Assembly: GCA_019916065.1 (NCBI GenBank)
Contig: CM034241.1
Span: forward strand, 5,805,920-5,869,919
Direction: 5' to 3'
Origin: Vitellaria paradoxa
Taxonomy: Eukaryota > Streptophyta > Magnoliopsida > Ericales > Sapotaceae
DNA length: 64,000 nt
The number at the start of each line of letters is the position of its first letter. Position 1 is the stretch's first letter. Shown piece after piece: positions 35,815-48,785 of the stretch. A program made the translations under genes and the position numbers. The notes under the pieces were generated by a model, which made no database searches, was not told where the DNA came from, and saw nothing but the letters and a program-made list of their open reading frames with translations.

Positions 35815-36400
35815 TGATGACTGGAGGAACCATTCCACTCGGATCGCAACAGCTTTCATGGATGTACAGCATGCGTCTACCAGTTTAAACTCTATAGATG
35901 TAAATACATATATATATATATATATGTAAGGCCAAGCAATATGATGTTTCTTGTTTACCACTTATGTAGTAAAATGATGCATTATGTTAGTAGTGAGTAG
36001 ATGAGATGAGAGTCGAGCACTTCTACCGTTGTAAATATATGAAATCTGCTATGGAGAAGAGTTATGGTATCATCTCTCTAATGTCGCCAAAAATCAATGC
36101 ACGATGTGCTTTTAGGTGTTTTCCTCTGCTCCATTTTTTTTTTTTTTAGGGAATCATTTTGTTGTGACTCCTCTGGGTGAAATTTCTGAATTCCTTCTAA
36201 AAGTCCCAGTGAACCGTATAACTTTTGGAAATTGAGAGACTGAGGTTATGATTGATTGGAGGATTGAACAATGAAAGATGACTAATATCATGAAATAATG
36301 TATAATGTATAGAATTGAATATTGCAAGAGATTGATTTTGGCAGATATTAAATATATTTTATTTTTGTCTTTTTACACTATTTTACCTATTTATTGTGAG
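35815..36400 (+). other. 3' UTR and downstream flank of the ACR9-like gene
   Basis: A (TA)n run (about 35908-35926) lies shortly after the stop. No further coding signal is visible. Confidence 0.5.
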
Positions 36401-36789
36401 AAGTGATCGGGTGTAGGAAGATAAAAAAAAAAAAGGAGTGTATTGAATATTTTTTTTTTATTTTTGTGTGAGATTATTTTGATGCTTCTTTGGTGAGATA
36501 TGAAATGCGATAAGAAATGTGATTTGATAATAAATAATATTTTACATTTAAATTTTGACAAGGACAAATTCATAAATAGAAGTGTGTAATACCAGTCTTA
36601 TTATTATGGAATACGTTATTCTGATCTGAAACCAGAAAAAAAAAAAAAAAAACTGAACTTGTGAGTGCCGCATAATACACAAATAAAAGCAGCCTCGGAG
36701 TGTGATGATGCTTCCTAGTAATAATTTTCATTTATGATATGGTTTTATTCCAAATTAGAATGACTTGGAAGTTGTTCAGTCAAAGTAAG

Positions 36790-37170
36790 ATTTTTCATTA
36801 TGTGTACTCAGACATGCCTTGACTGCTTCGCCATCACCAGCCATTCTCTCTCCAAACTCGTCCCTTTTAAGGGTGATTTTTCATGACGACTTTCTTTCTC
36901 ACATCTGTGTGAACTGTAGTGGCATTTTGCCGGGAAAGATTCCCATACACGAGGGTTGTTTGGTTTGGCAATTATATATGTTGGCTGGAGATGTTTCATA
37001 AAAAAATCTTTTACTAATTCGTATATCTTATTCCAAGTTGAAATACTCATGTAATGTGTGTTGTCCTGTCTCATCTTTCTTTATTCAGAGATGACAAGAA
37101 CTCGGGGAGCGGGAGACACATCAGCTCGGAGACTCGCTGCTTCTTGGTTCTCATCAGGGTAAGCATCACT
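36790..37170 (+). other. GC-richer exon-like island, function unknown
   Basis: Within AT-rich DNA, 37089-37158 is unusually balanced in composition and is bracketed by a ttattcag acceptor-like and an agggtaagc donor-like signal. It can be read as DDKNSGSGRHISS or, from the ATG at 37091, as MTRTRGAGDTSARR. The segment 36830-36960 also looks less AT-rich. I recognise no protein. It could be an exon of an unannotated transcript or a relic. Confidence 0.25.
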
Positions 37171-37380
37171 GTGGTATTCAATACGGAAATATCAAGTCAC
37201 ATCAGAGGTATTTACATCAATCTCCCTAATAATTGTACATTCCTTGTTTTGTACTAACGTGCGTTCCAAGTATGTTCATGTCATTTTCCCGGTGAAGATA
37301 TTTTGCACTGATAATATCTTTGGACACAATAAGGCCGGTGGGCACCGAAAAAAAAATGATATATTTTTATTTCACGTTTA

Positions 37381-37831
37381 GGCCCGTTTGGTGTACCAAG
37401 AAGTACCAAAACAATTAAAAAAATGTAATACGTCAGATACTTTTTGACGTTTGGTGAAACTATCAAAATTTATCAAAATTTCACCAAAATTTCCGTTGGA
37501 ACATTTGGTAAGGAAACGTTTCAACAGCTGTCATGTGAAAAGATTGAAAATCTGTCAGTGATATTCCAGTAAAAATTGTTAGGAAAAAAAAAATTGTTGG
37601 AACAGGCATTTTAGCACCTGTTCCAACGGATTTCAAAAAAGAATCTTGACCTTTTCCGTTGGAACAAGCATTCTAGTACCCGTTCCAACGGATTTCAAAA
37701 AGAAATCCTGACTTTTCTGCGTGCATGTCATTCGTGCACAAATCACGGGATTAATAAAGTTTGAAAAATTTTAGTAACTTTTGGTATCTTTTGGTCACTT
37801 TTGATAGATTTATATTACACCAAACAGGGCC
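37381..37831. mobile_element. MITE family M2, copy A (451 bp)
   Basis: Ends GGCCCGTTTGGTGTA and, from the other side, GGCCCTGTTTGGTGTAA are flanked by TTA at 37378-37380 and 37832-37834. The interior holds three to four gttccaacgg/ccgttggaac palindromic motifs and a direct duplication (ccgttccaacggatttcaaa blocks near 37621 and 37680). Non-coding; PIF/Harbinger-like by target site. Confidence 0.85.
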
Positions 37832-39183
37832 TTAGTTAAATATAACTTAAAAATTTTGACGAAAACTTTTTGAAATTATTTCAATTACTTATTCGAACAA
37901 TGCTGGTTCGTTATCTCAATTATTTGTTTGAATGCTACTCGTCAGAAAAGTTGTCCGAAAATTTAAAATTTGAGCATTTAATTGGTAAAAATTAGTAAAA
38001 ATGGATAAAAATTTATAAAAATTGACAAAAATTTATAAAATTTAAAATTTCAAATAAAGCGTAAAAAAAAAAAATGAAAATGAGCAGAAATTGGTAAAAA
38101 TTAACAAAATTTTGTAAAATTTACTGTACCAAACAACACCCACAGTAACCTTCGAAAGATTCAAACGTGGGTGTAATTAATGTGGAGCTCCATCTCTAAT
38201 ATTAATAGTAATTAAAAAAAAAAAACTTTGTCAAATGTGTAATTCTTTTTTATTTGATTTTTTTTTGGAACTTCTATAATTGTGTAATCGTGTAACCAAC
38301 CTCTTGTGCTGTGTTTGAATTAATGATTTATCAAAAATGAAAAGGAAGTGGATTCAAGATTATTTATATTGTTTAGTTCTAACAAGGGAAAGAGGTAGCC
38401 TTGAAAAGGGTTGCTCATAATTTCTAAACCAAAATCTATCTTTGACTCTATTTTATTTAGAATTTTATTTAAAAATGATGAGAAAAAAAGAATAAAATTT
38501 GATAAATAAAAGATATTGAAATAAAAAATTAATTTATTCAAAAATATTTTTTACTTAATTATATTTTTTTCCAATTAAATAAGAACTTGTAATTGTTATT
38601 TTATTTTCCTTCTTTTTTTCTCTTTATTTTTATTTTTTTAATCTCCCATTCTCATTCCCATTTCTTTTTCGTTTCCCTTAGCAAATTGTCATTTTAAAAG
38701 AGATTTCAAATTACAGTACTCTTGTTTGGTTCTAATAGGGGAAAAAAATATGGGGTTAGATAAATAAAAACAAAACAAAAAAACGAAAAGAAAAGAAAAT
38801 TAACTTATTTAGAAAAATGCCATTCGTTTTCTAATTCAACTAACTAAAAATTTGCATTTTGGATTTTGCGTTTGCTTCTTTTCTTCCCTTCTTCTTCTTT
38901 TTTTTTTTTTTTCCAAACACACCCTTAGTGATGATGTTATAAATTTCTGTTGAATTATGAAACCCAAGCTTAACATGAAGACTAGGAAAGAATGTATGTT
39001 ATGGATTCTTCACTGTGCTTGTTTCATACTAAACATGAAGCTAGTATGGAATTTGCAGTGCAACTCTTCATTATTATTATTATTAATTTTTTTTTTTTCT
39101 TGTGAGATAAAAGGGGAATAGACTTAAAACTGAACTAATTAGATTTTTTTTTCTTGCTTTTTATAACAACATTTATAGTTACT
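37832..39183. other. AT-rich intergenic DNA
   Basis: Several short blocks resemble diverged MITE ends (for example around 38310 and 38925, with ccaaacacaccctta). Boundaries could not be supported. No gene. Confidence 0.4.
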
Positions 39184-39389
39184 AACTCGCTATTGTAACT
39201 CAGCAGTTCTTGGGACTAATCGTAAAGTCGGAGTTTTTGAGTGCGAATCCCGCTGACTACTATTTTATCTTGTCCGGTGATTGGATCTTGCGGGTGAGTT
39301 TAGACACCCCAGTTTACCCATTAGTTACGCGATTCGTTAAGATTACAATAAATCGATACAGATTTCAGATTAAAAAAAATAAAGAAAAA
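39184..39389 (+). mobile_element. tRNA-derived SINE with 11-bp target duplication
   Basis: The insert is flanked by ttatagttact at 39173-39183 and 39390-39400. It begins aactcgctattgtaactcag, has an A-box-like TAACTCAGCAGT, a B-box-like GTGCGAATCCC about 40 bp downstream, and an A-rich 3' end (about 39370-39389). The open frame 39210-39395 across it is chance. Confidence 0.82.
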
Positions 39390-39729
39390 TTATAGTTACT
39401 TGAGATCCAAATCGATAAAATTATATTGGTTTGATTTCAGTTTTAGCTCTACATATAATGATAGGTTTCAGGTCTAAAATTTACATTTGCTTCCTTGTTT
39501 GGACGTATAAAATTTATATCCGACAAATTTGAAATTTGTTCAAATCCGAGGTTAACAAGAAAGCAGTATGAGATTTCATTTCACTTAACTCCACAGTATT
39601 GTATTAACATTACATGAGATACAAATTATTAGACAAGATTGGCTAGTGCCCCATTTGCCTCCTCCAATATATATCTATATATATATATATATATATATAT
39701 TTCTTTTTATTTCCTCTTTTGGGTACTTT

Positions 39730-42700
39730 TTAGAGTTTCCAGTAAATTCCCAATTTGTGAAGGATGCCAGCAACCACTGCCCAGAAGGTGATTTCAGCAA
39801 ATATCACATACAAGAGTGTCCCTACTCTCTCCGACTTCCAAACATCGTTGAAAACATGCTTTTGAATCCAATTTACCTGAAATCATTTCAATGTTTAGAT
39901 GACATTAACATAATAGATTTTATTATTATTACTATTATTATTTAGTTAATAGTATTCTTAAGTAAAGCTCACAAAGATTTTTTGGGTAAACTTCTATTTT
40001 TTCCTTTGAGTTTTACTTGAAATTTCACTTTAGGACCTAAATATTTATTTATTTATTTATTATTATTATTTTTTTTTTTTTTGTTTTTGTAACAATCAAG
40101 GGGTATGAAATTTTAATTAGTTTTAATTTCTCCCTTAAAGATCATTTTACCTTAACTGCAATCTCTCCTTCAATGGCTATTTTGTCTCTGCCCTATTACT
40201 ATTAATAGTATAAATGGTATAACTTTCAAGAACAAATTGCTCACTTAAAAGAGACATTGCGACTTATTAAAATGTTAGGCCTTTAATTATTTAAAAAAAA
40301 AAAAAACTGGTTCTGAATTGAAATTTCAAATGTGGCTTAGGGGGTAAAGTAAAATTTGTTTTTTTATTTTTTTACTAGGAGTATTCTTATCAAAGGTGAG
40401 ACTAACTCTCTAGAGTTTCTAATCCTCTCATCAGAAACAGAAGTTAAGTAATGTGATCAAAGTTTGAACCGGTGACTTCTATTTCAATTAGTAGTGATAA
40501 TATCACCGAATTCCCTCCATCGGGTTCATATGAACCTAATAATTATCAAAACTTTGTCAAGATAATGAAAAATTCCCATGACTTACAAGTGTGTTATCTG
40601 GATTCTCGTAGTACCATCCATTTATGAAGGCTGGGAAGATGCCTTGCGCTGCCATCACGAAAACCAGCATTGCATTCATTCCTATCCATTCCAGGAACAA
40701 AAATGGGGTCCGCAATCCCCAAACATCAATCTGTTCAATTAATCACCAGAAACAAACAAAAGCAGAGAAATGCAATTCTCTTTTTAGATTACTCCTGGGT
40801 TTGTTTTATCCAAGGTTAGGGATAACAACAGGACTGGATTCAACTTTAATTACCAGTACGTAGAATCCAGAGAATACAATTCCTGCTGCACCGGCTGTGA
40901 AGCAGACATAACTAAAACTGTAGAGTTGTTTGTTAATGGGAATAGCTGTAAACCAGTGGGAAAGAGAGGATAGGTTAAATTCATTTCTATTAAAGCTCTA
41001 ATTAACATAATTAGTTTTAAAAAAAATGTTATTCAATGAGAGAATTAAAAAAAATAAAAATTAAATTTAGCAGAGAGACTCACCATCCGTAAAATGAAGA
41101 ATGATGGCTATAATAAGCAAACCAAGGCCCATTGAAACCCATTGCTTGAGCCTCCCGGAGTGACCCTATATGCATAAAACCTCTTTACTTCCATTATAAT
41201 TCAAATAGTTTTAATATTAGTAATGACTATAATTTGTTATTAAAGATGCGTTTGGTATAAGATTAAAAATCAGACAGCAAATATTACGAGAGTAATAGTT
41301 AGCTTTTTACCTTCACAATTTTTTGCCATTTTTACCGCTCCTTAAAAATTTAATAACAGAATTCTTAGAAAAATGAAATGTTAACCCATATAAAAATTTT
41401 ATAAAATAGATTGTACGGAATTAAATAGAGGTAAAAATGTTATGAGGGTGAACTCATACCAAACGCACCCTAAAGATTGGTGATTTTTACCTTGAAATGA
41501 ATCAAGACATGCCCATAATGTATGCCAATGGTGCCCGAGAGGATGGCTGATATTGAGCTAGGGAAAAGAAGTACCATACATTTTGTCACAATGAGATTTT
41601 CCCACAAAAAATAAAATAAATATATAAATAAAGTAATAATAATATAGTTATTATAACACACACACACACACACATATATACACCTCAACAAGCCTTCTGG
41701 TTCAAATGGAGCACGGCACCAACTTGGAGCATCTTTCCGGAAAGGGCCAGAACCCGGAGAATTCAGTGTGCAAGCCTACATGATACAAACAATTAATTCA
41801 TATATATGTATATATACATATAATAAGCACGTTAGAATGGACCTGTGAGTTTTTTTTTTTTTTTTAATTAATTAAATATTTAGTTGAATTAATTTGTCAG
41901 ACCTTCAAGCGTGTCCAAACAGGATCAGCGTACAGATGATTGATGCCCCAGACTTGCCGATCCACGTACCCAACGGCATTGCATGCGGGTCCTAGATGTC
42001 CTCTCATCCCACATTTTACCTGCAAATGAACTCATCCTCTGTTTGGTTAGCGTGGAGGAGAAATGGAAAGGAAAGGAATGAAAATTATTACTTTTACTTC
42101 CTTGATAAATTTGGAAGAAGAAAAGCAAATTGAAAAGTGAAATTTCATTATTCCTTCACGTTTTTCTCCCATTTTCTTCTCATTTTTTTCCTCTCTTTGT
42201 TTCTTATTTCTTCTTCCTTTTATATCTCATATTATCTTCTTACTTTCATTCCACAATTTAAAAAAAAAAAATACTTTCTTCCCATTTAGAAAATTTTAAT
42301 TTTCTTAATTTCTATCACTTTCAGTTTCTCTCTCTCTCTTTCTATTTTTTGGTATAGAGTTTTCATGCATAAACTAATGGATTAGTGGCATAATATTTTT
42401 CATATATATATATATATATGTATGTATATATGTATAGGTAGATGTGCATACCGTGTATCTGTCTGATTTATCATGGTGGTGCACCACAAAACTCCAATCG
42501 GGCACATACAGAGAATATGTTGTGACCATGTACATGATGAATGCCACAAAGCCTCCTATCCTGAAAAAAAAAAAAAAGAAAGGCAATTTAGTACAAGAAT
42601 TAATGAATTTATTTATGAGAAATTAATGTTTTATAATATATGAAAATGTTGTAGATCGATGTCTCAGCACTGACCATTGCCATTTATAAGCCGTGAAGAT

Positions 42701-45700
42701 GGAGAAGTGGCCGGGTTCTAGAACAGTTGGCCTGACCTTGGTGGTGAAGGTCTCTATTAGAGCAACAAACAAGTACACCAACGCTATTCTCTGCTTTACA
42801 CAAACATGTGAGAGCATAATTAATAAATAAATATTATGTATGTGAACGTAGAAATATCAACAGAATAAATCAATGACAAAAACATACATGTTTGTTTTAT
42901 GATATTACTTTGGATTTTGATTATTCCATCTTTCAATTTAGAAAATTAGTATTAAATTATTAAGATTTGATTTCCCTCTCAATGATGAACTATATAACGA
43001 TTATGTTGGGTTGTCTCTCCTATATAGGAGGAGACTAGTCCAATGTGATGGGTTAGATTTGTGCATAATTTAGGCCTAATTTTATTGATGTATTTTAGCC
43101 TAACCCAAGGCCTATTTTGAGGAAAACCAAGGGCCCAGATGTCTGCTGTATCTGGATGGAAAAACAAAAAAACAGTACACGAACAAGAGGAGAAAATCAA
43201 GAAGTGCAGAGTTTTGGTTCCTGCGCAGCAATCCTTGAACAGCAGTTGCTAGATGATTAACCATTGGAGCGACCTCAAATTTTGACAGCGGCTTGCAGAT
43301 ACATTGATCTTCAATCTGAATGGTAGAGATTGAGTTTGGAGCTTTCTATAATTGACAGATTTGAGAAGAACGGGACTGCTGTGTTTTGTGAGACTCATTC
43401 TCAACTTCTCTTGTAGTTTGTGTTTACCAAGAAGTTTATTCTTGAAGTTTGATGTTGGTGAATGCCTCTAGTATTTCTTAACTAAAGAAAACAGATTGTA
43501 TTGCCCATTATTTTGATAGTGGAAGATTTGGGAGGACTCAGGTCCTTGTGGGGTTTTTTACTCTTCTCATTGGAGGTTTTTCCCCATGTTATAATCTTGT
43601 GTATTGTGGATTTGCTTTATTGTTAGTTTCTTTACATGTTTACACAAGTTGGGTGAGAGAGTTGCTTCCGTTGTGATTCAATTATTGTTTGTTATATCTC
43701 TCTCAACCCAACAAAGTAGTATCGGAGCAGGTTCTTGAGTTGATTTGACTTGTGTAAACAATGGAGACAAATACAAGCAAAATGGTTAATTTAAATGGTT
43801 CAAACTACCCTATTTGGAAAGGAAAGATGAAAGATCTTCTCTATGTAAAAGGTTACCATGAACCGGTATTTTCTACTGAAAAACTTGAGAATAAACCTGA
43901 AGATGAGTGGAAGCTACTTCATTGACAAGTATGTAGGTATATCAAGCAATGGGTAGATGATAATATTTTGAATCATGTCAGTGCAGAAACACATGCATGT
44001 TTTTTGTGGACCAAACTTGAATAGTTGTATACCCGAAAAACTGGAAACAACAAGTTATTTTTTATAAAACAGATGATGTCCTTGAGGTATGTCCTTGAGG
44101 TATCAGGATGGAACTCCTATGACAGATCATTTGAATACATTCCAAGGGATACTTAATCAGTTGTCCACAATATTAAAAAAAATCCAACAAAACCTTGAAA
44201 AATCCGTTAGCTCCCTTAGATGTATATAAATGAGAGGCTCATGCATCAATCGCACACAGTTCTTAATTTTATGTGTAAAATTTACCTGGAGGATGCCACA
44301 CCATCTGATATGCTTCATGTCAACTCCATAGGACAGGTCATCTGGTGCGTGAGAGTACCCACCTGCGTAATTGTGCAAATTCTGTAATTAATTAGAACTT
44401 AATTGCTCAATAATTTTGGCTACAGGGTAATAAATTATATGCAGTAAATTATCTCTACTACACTTTTATCTCGCACAAATCACCGTTTACATTTTTATCG
44501 TTGATTTTGAATAGAAAATAATATCTTACGACTGTGATGATTTTGAATGAAATATATTATTCATTGCCCGTAATCATTAGTATAAAATAGATGAGTAGTG
44601 ATTGATACAAGACAAAAGAGCGATGAGTAGAATTTTTAAAATATATACATATGTGTGTGTGTATTTACAGCACCTTGCAATAGAATTCCCCAAAAGAGAA
44701 GCTGCATTGTCCTTACGATTATCTTTTTGACGGCATCAGTCACTTTCGGTATTTTCTGCAGCATCAAGATTTTGGAGAAATTTTATAAGTTTAGGATTGA
44801 ACACATTGGTAGTCCAACTCAATTCAAAAAATTAAAATTGTTTTTTTGTTTTAATAAATCTTCATAAATTTGGGGCATCAAAAAAGTTTAAAAAAATTTA
44901 AAAAATTCTAAAAAATTCTATAATTTTATAATAATATTTTTTATTTTAAATTACATAAATTTATATAAATCTCTATAAATTTATATATATTTACAAATAC
45001 TCACAAATTTTTACAATTTTCAAAAATTACTAAAACTTATACCTCATGCTTACGTGACATTACTTGGATAGAAATTATTAAAAAGTTCACTTTTTCATAA
45101 GCAGCCAACGTGTTACCGGTTATTCTGGATTGTATTCCTTATTTATATAAAGGTAGTAATTGGTGTTGATCAGTCAAATTTGAATTTATATTCGTTGTGT
45201 TGATTTATATCTATGTTTAAATATTTAAAAAATTTAAATTCATATCGCGTATCGCATTTATTTCTCTATCGTACGTGTCAGTCATGTTATGGTGTCATGA
45301 CTTTTACCTATCCTCGTGAAGCATTACTAGGTCCCGTTTGACATTACAAACTAACCCTATAAATCTTTATAAATCTCTAACAATTTTTTTATTTTTAATT
45401 TTTCTGTCATTAGGAATTTCAAAAAATTTCAATATTTTACTAAAAAAATAAAAAATCTAGAAGTAAATTAACCGAATGTGTAAATTTTTATACAATCATA
45501 CGTGTCGAAAGTTTTCAAATGAGTACCATTGTCGTTATTTTTGTGAATTTTTTGAATCCGTTGGAACGGATTTAGAAAACTGTTCCCACGGTTTGCACAT
45601 TTTAAAAAAAAAAAAGACGTCAAAATCAATCTCAAACCACATTTTATCTCAATTTATTTTTTTTTATTCCAAACAGGCCCTAATTTGTGAACGTGGGGTC

Positions 45701-47261
45701 GCGGCTCTGATGTCGTGACTTTTGTCTACCCTCGTGAAGGATACCTAATTTGTGAACGTGGGGTCGCGGTTAGGGCAATAAAAATATGTCCAATGATATG
45801 GGTTCGAATATTCAAACGTAGCCTGTTCTCTTTAATCCCGTGTTTTATGCGATACTGAGATGTGTTTATAGAGTGTCGAAAAATAACGAGTTTAGATAAT
45901 TTTTTAATATTTGATATGTAATTATTAAATTATAACTTTCAAAAATGAATAGTTAAATATTTTAACTTTTACGTCAATTTTTTTGAAAGGAAAAACTGTT
46001 CGAATGATTTTTTTTTTTCGTCAAAACGATTTTATATTAAGATTTATTAAAAATCGTCGAAAAAATTTTTAAATTTACAGAAAAGTTATTGAGTTTGTGC
46101 AATGTTATTTGGTTTTGTAAAAAATTGTTGGAGTATGTAGATATATATAAATTTACAAACATTTCACGAAATATGAGGATAACAAAATGTGTTAGAGAAG
46201 TTTAGAAAATTTCAAAAATTTTCAGCGTTTTCAGTGTGCTAAACTCACCTGGGTTAGTTTCGAATTTTAAAGTTTTTTTGAATTTTTAAAATTTCTACTT
46301 TTTTCTAATTAATTTTTTTAGGTGTCACTTATAGGTTACTTCAATATTAATTTTTAATTTTTCTTTTTTTTTTTTTTATTTTGGGAACTCTAAGCACCCC
46401 ACGCAACCCCCCCCGGGGGGGGGGGGGGGGGGATTCGCAGCACAAGAAACTTTGCTGGCTGGCTGGCTTGTTTTTTTAGCTTGAATTTCTTTGCCAATCT
46501 AATTTGTCAGCTTATGTAAATTACCCACACTGGAGGGAATCTCACACATTACCCTCTATTCACCGTCAAATCTCTGGATAAAATACAGACAAGAAGGAAA
46601 AAGGAAAACAAAATATTGGAAAGAGATATGTGGGACTTGGAATCCGTTTGGAAGCCAAAAAATAAAGAAGATTTTTTTTTTTAGTAATTTTTTGTTCTTT
46701 TAAACATTTGACAACACATCAAAGCTTATTCAAAAATTTTAGGGGTCATTTGATTTATTTTTTATTTTTATTTTTTATTTTCTGTTTTGAACTCATTTTT
46801 TATTTTGTGTTTTTAAAAATCAGGAAAATAGCTCAAAATTCATTTGATTACTTGTGTTTTTAAAATTTATTTTCGAAAACTGAAAATGAACTTACACATG
46901 AAATAAAAAATGATAAAAAGTCATTTTAAGAGTTTTTAACAGAAAATAAGAAAAATATCAAAACAAGGAGAATAAAGTATTTTCTATTTCTTCGTTCTAA
47001 GATTTTTGACATATAAAACAAAAACAGAAAATAAAAAACACAAAAGTAAACCAAATGTCACCTTAAAATTTTTAATATTTTAATCAAATAATTAAAAGTT
47101 CTTAAGTGTTTCTAAAAATTTTTGAAAATTTTTTTAATTTTTTGTTAAATGATTAAAAGTTACTAAAGTTATTAAAAGTTTTAAATTTTTACCAAATATA
47201 TAACAAGTTGTAAATCACAATTTTTACTTAAAAAAATTCCTAAAAATTTCGTTTTCCAACG

Positions 47262-47297
<36 letters not shown>

Positions 47298-48750
47298 CGC
47301 AGGCTAATAAAACTAATCTCCCGTTTGAATGGAGAGTCTTTTCAAATTAAAACCCAGCTTTGCAATTGTGTTAAAGTGATGGCACATCTCAATTAAATAT
47401 TTAAACTATTAAATTAGGGACAATTAAAACTAATCTCCCGTTTAGAGTTATAAGTTTTTTTTAAAAACTAAAAAAAAATTCTAAAAACTTTTAGGCATTA
47501 TTTGGTTTGTTTTTCTATTTTTTATTTTTTGTTTTTGTTCTTTATTTTGTTTTGAGCTTATTTTTATTTTGTGGTTTTAAAAATAAGGAAAACAGTTCAA
47601 AACTCATTTGGTTACTTAGAGCTCATTTGGTTTTATTTTTCCATTTTCTATTTTCTGTTTTTGTTTTCCATTTTCTGTTTTGAATTCATTTTTCATTTTG
47701 TGCTTTTGAAAATAAAGGAAACGAGTCAAAATACAATTGGTTACTTGTGTTTTCTAAATTTGTTTTCGAAAACAAAAAATGACTTTATACATGAAATGAA
47801 AAATGACAAAAAGTCATTTTCAGAGTTTTTAACAAAAAATAAGGAAAATCTCAAAATAAGGAAAACAGAGCATTTTCAATTTCCTCGTTTTGAGATTTTT
47901 AACACATAAAACCAAAATAGAAAATAAAAAATAGAAAAGTAAACCAAATGCTACCTTATATTTTTAAAATTTGTTTTTGAAAATAAAAAACGAGTTTACA
48001 TATAAAATGAAGAATGGCAAAAAGTCTTTTTGAGAGATTTTAACCCAAAAAAAATCTTAAAATAAGAAAAATAAAGTATTTTCTATTTTCTCGTTTTAAG
48101 ATTTTTGACAGATAAAACAAAAATTAAAAATTAAAAATAAAAAAAAAAACTAAATACCATCTTAATTTTCTTTAATTAAATTTGATCACGTATTATTTAG
48201 ACATTAACTTTTAATATTTTTTAAACTTTTTTGATCTCCAAATGCCCCTAAATTCTCCCGTTTGAATGGGGAGTCTTTTCAAACTTAAAACCCAGCTTTA
48301 ACATTGGGTTAGATTGATAGACCCACCCCAACTAAATATTTAAACTATTGCATTAGGGACAATTAAATTATACAATAATTATTATAATTATTATTATTAT
48401 TATTATTGAGGATGCACATACCTTGAGGGCAAGAGCGATTGCGACACCAACTATGAAGAGAAAAAATGGCATCACGAAATCAGCCAATGTGCATCCATTC
48501 CACGGTGAGTGATCAATGCGCGGATATGCTCCTCCAGCATCGTCCACCAGTATCATCAACTGCAAAGCACACCTCCACAAAGGCTTAGAATATAAATACA
48601 TACCTATATATCTAAACAAATTACAGATGTTTTCTCAATTATTTAGTTGGCCTTCTGCGGAGTCATATAATTGTATAATTTTCGGTCGGGTTGTCATAAA
48701 TTAATCGATTCAAAACTAATACAGCAGACAAGAGTAGCTTCATGATTAAG

Positions 48751-48785
<35 letters not shown>

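Larger units (their letters stand above)
47318..48368. repeat. Direct duplication of about 112 bp flanking the nested MITE
   Basis: 47318-47428 and 48255-48368 both run from ctcccgtttgaatgg through aaacccagcttt to attagggacaattaaa, with several differences. They bracket the MITE at 47494-48161. A third partial ctcccgttt start lies at about 47435. Confidence 0.75.

Noticed and set aside
36808..37074. Minus-strand frame of 88 codons between the convergent genes
   Set aside because: No motif, no splice support and no recognisable homologue; kept only as part of the unexplained island.
39184..39260. tRNA-like A and B boxes (also at 1824-1926, 12048-12280, 50719-50895)
   Set aside because: They belong to SINEs with tails and target duplications; no cloverleaf with a proper anticodon arm was found.
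47571..47909. Open frame of 112 codons
   Set aside because: It runs across the border of one MITE into another, is hydrophobic low-complexity sequence, and similar frames occur in other copies by chance.
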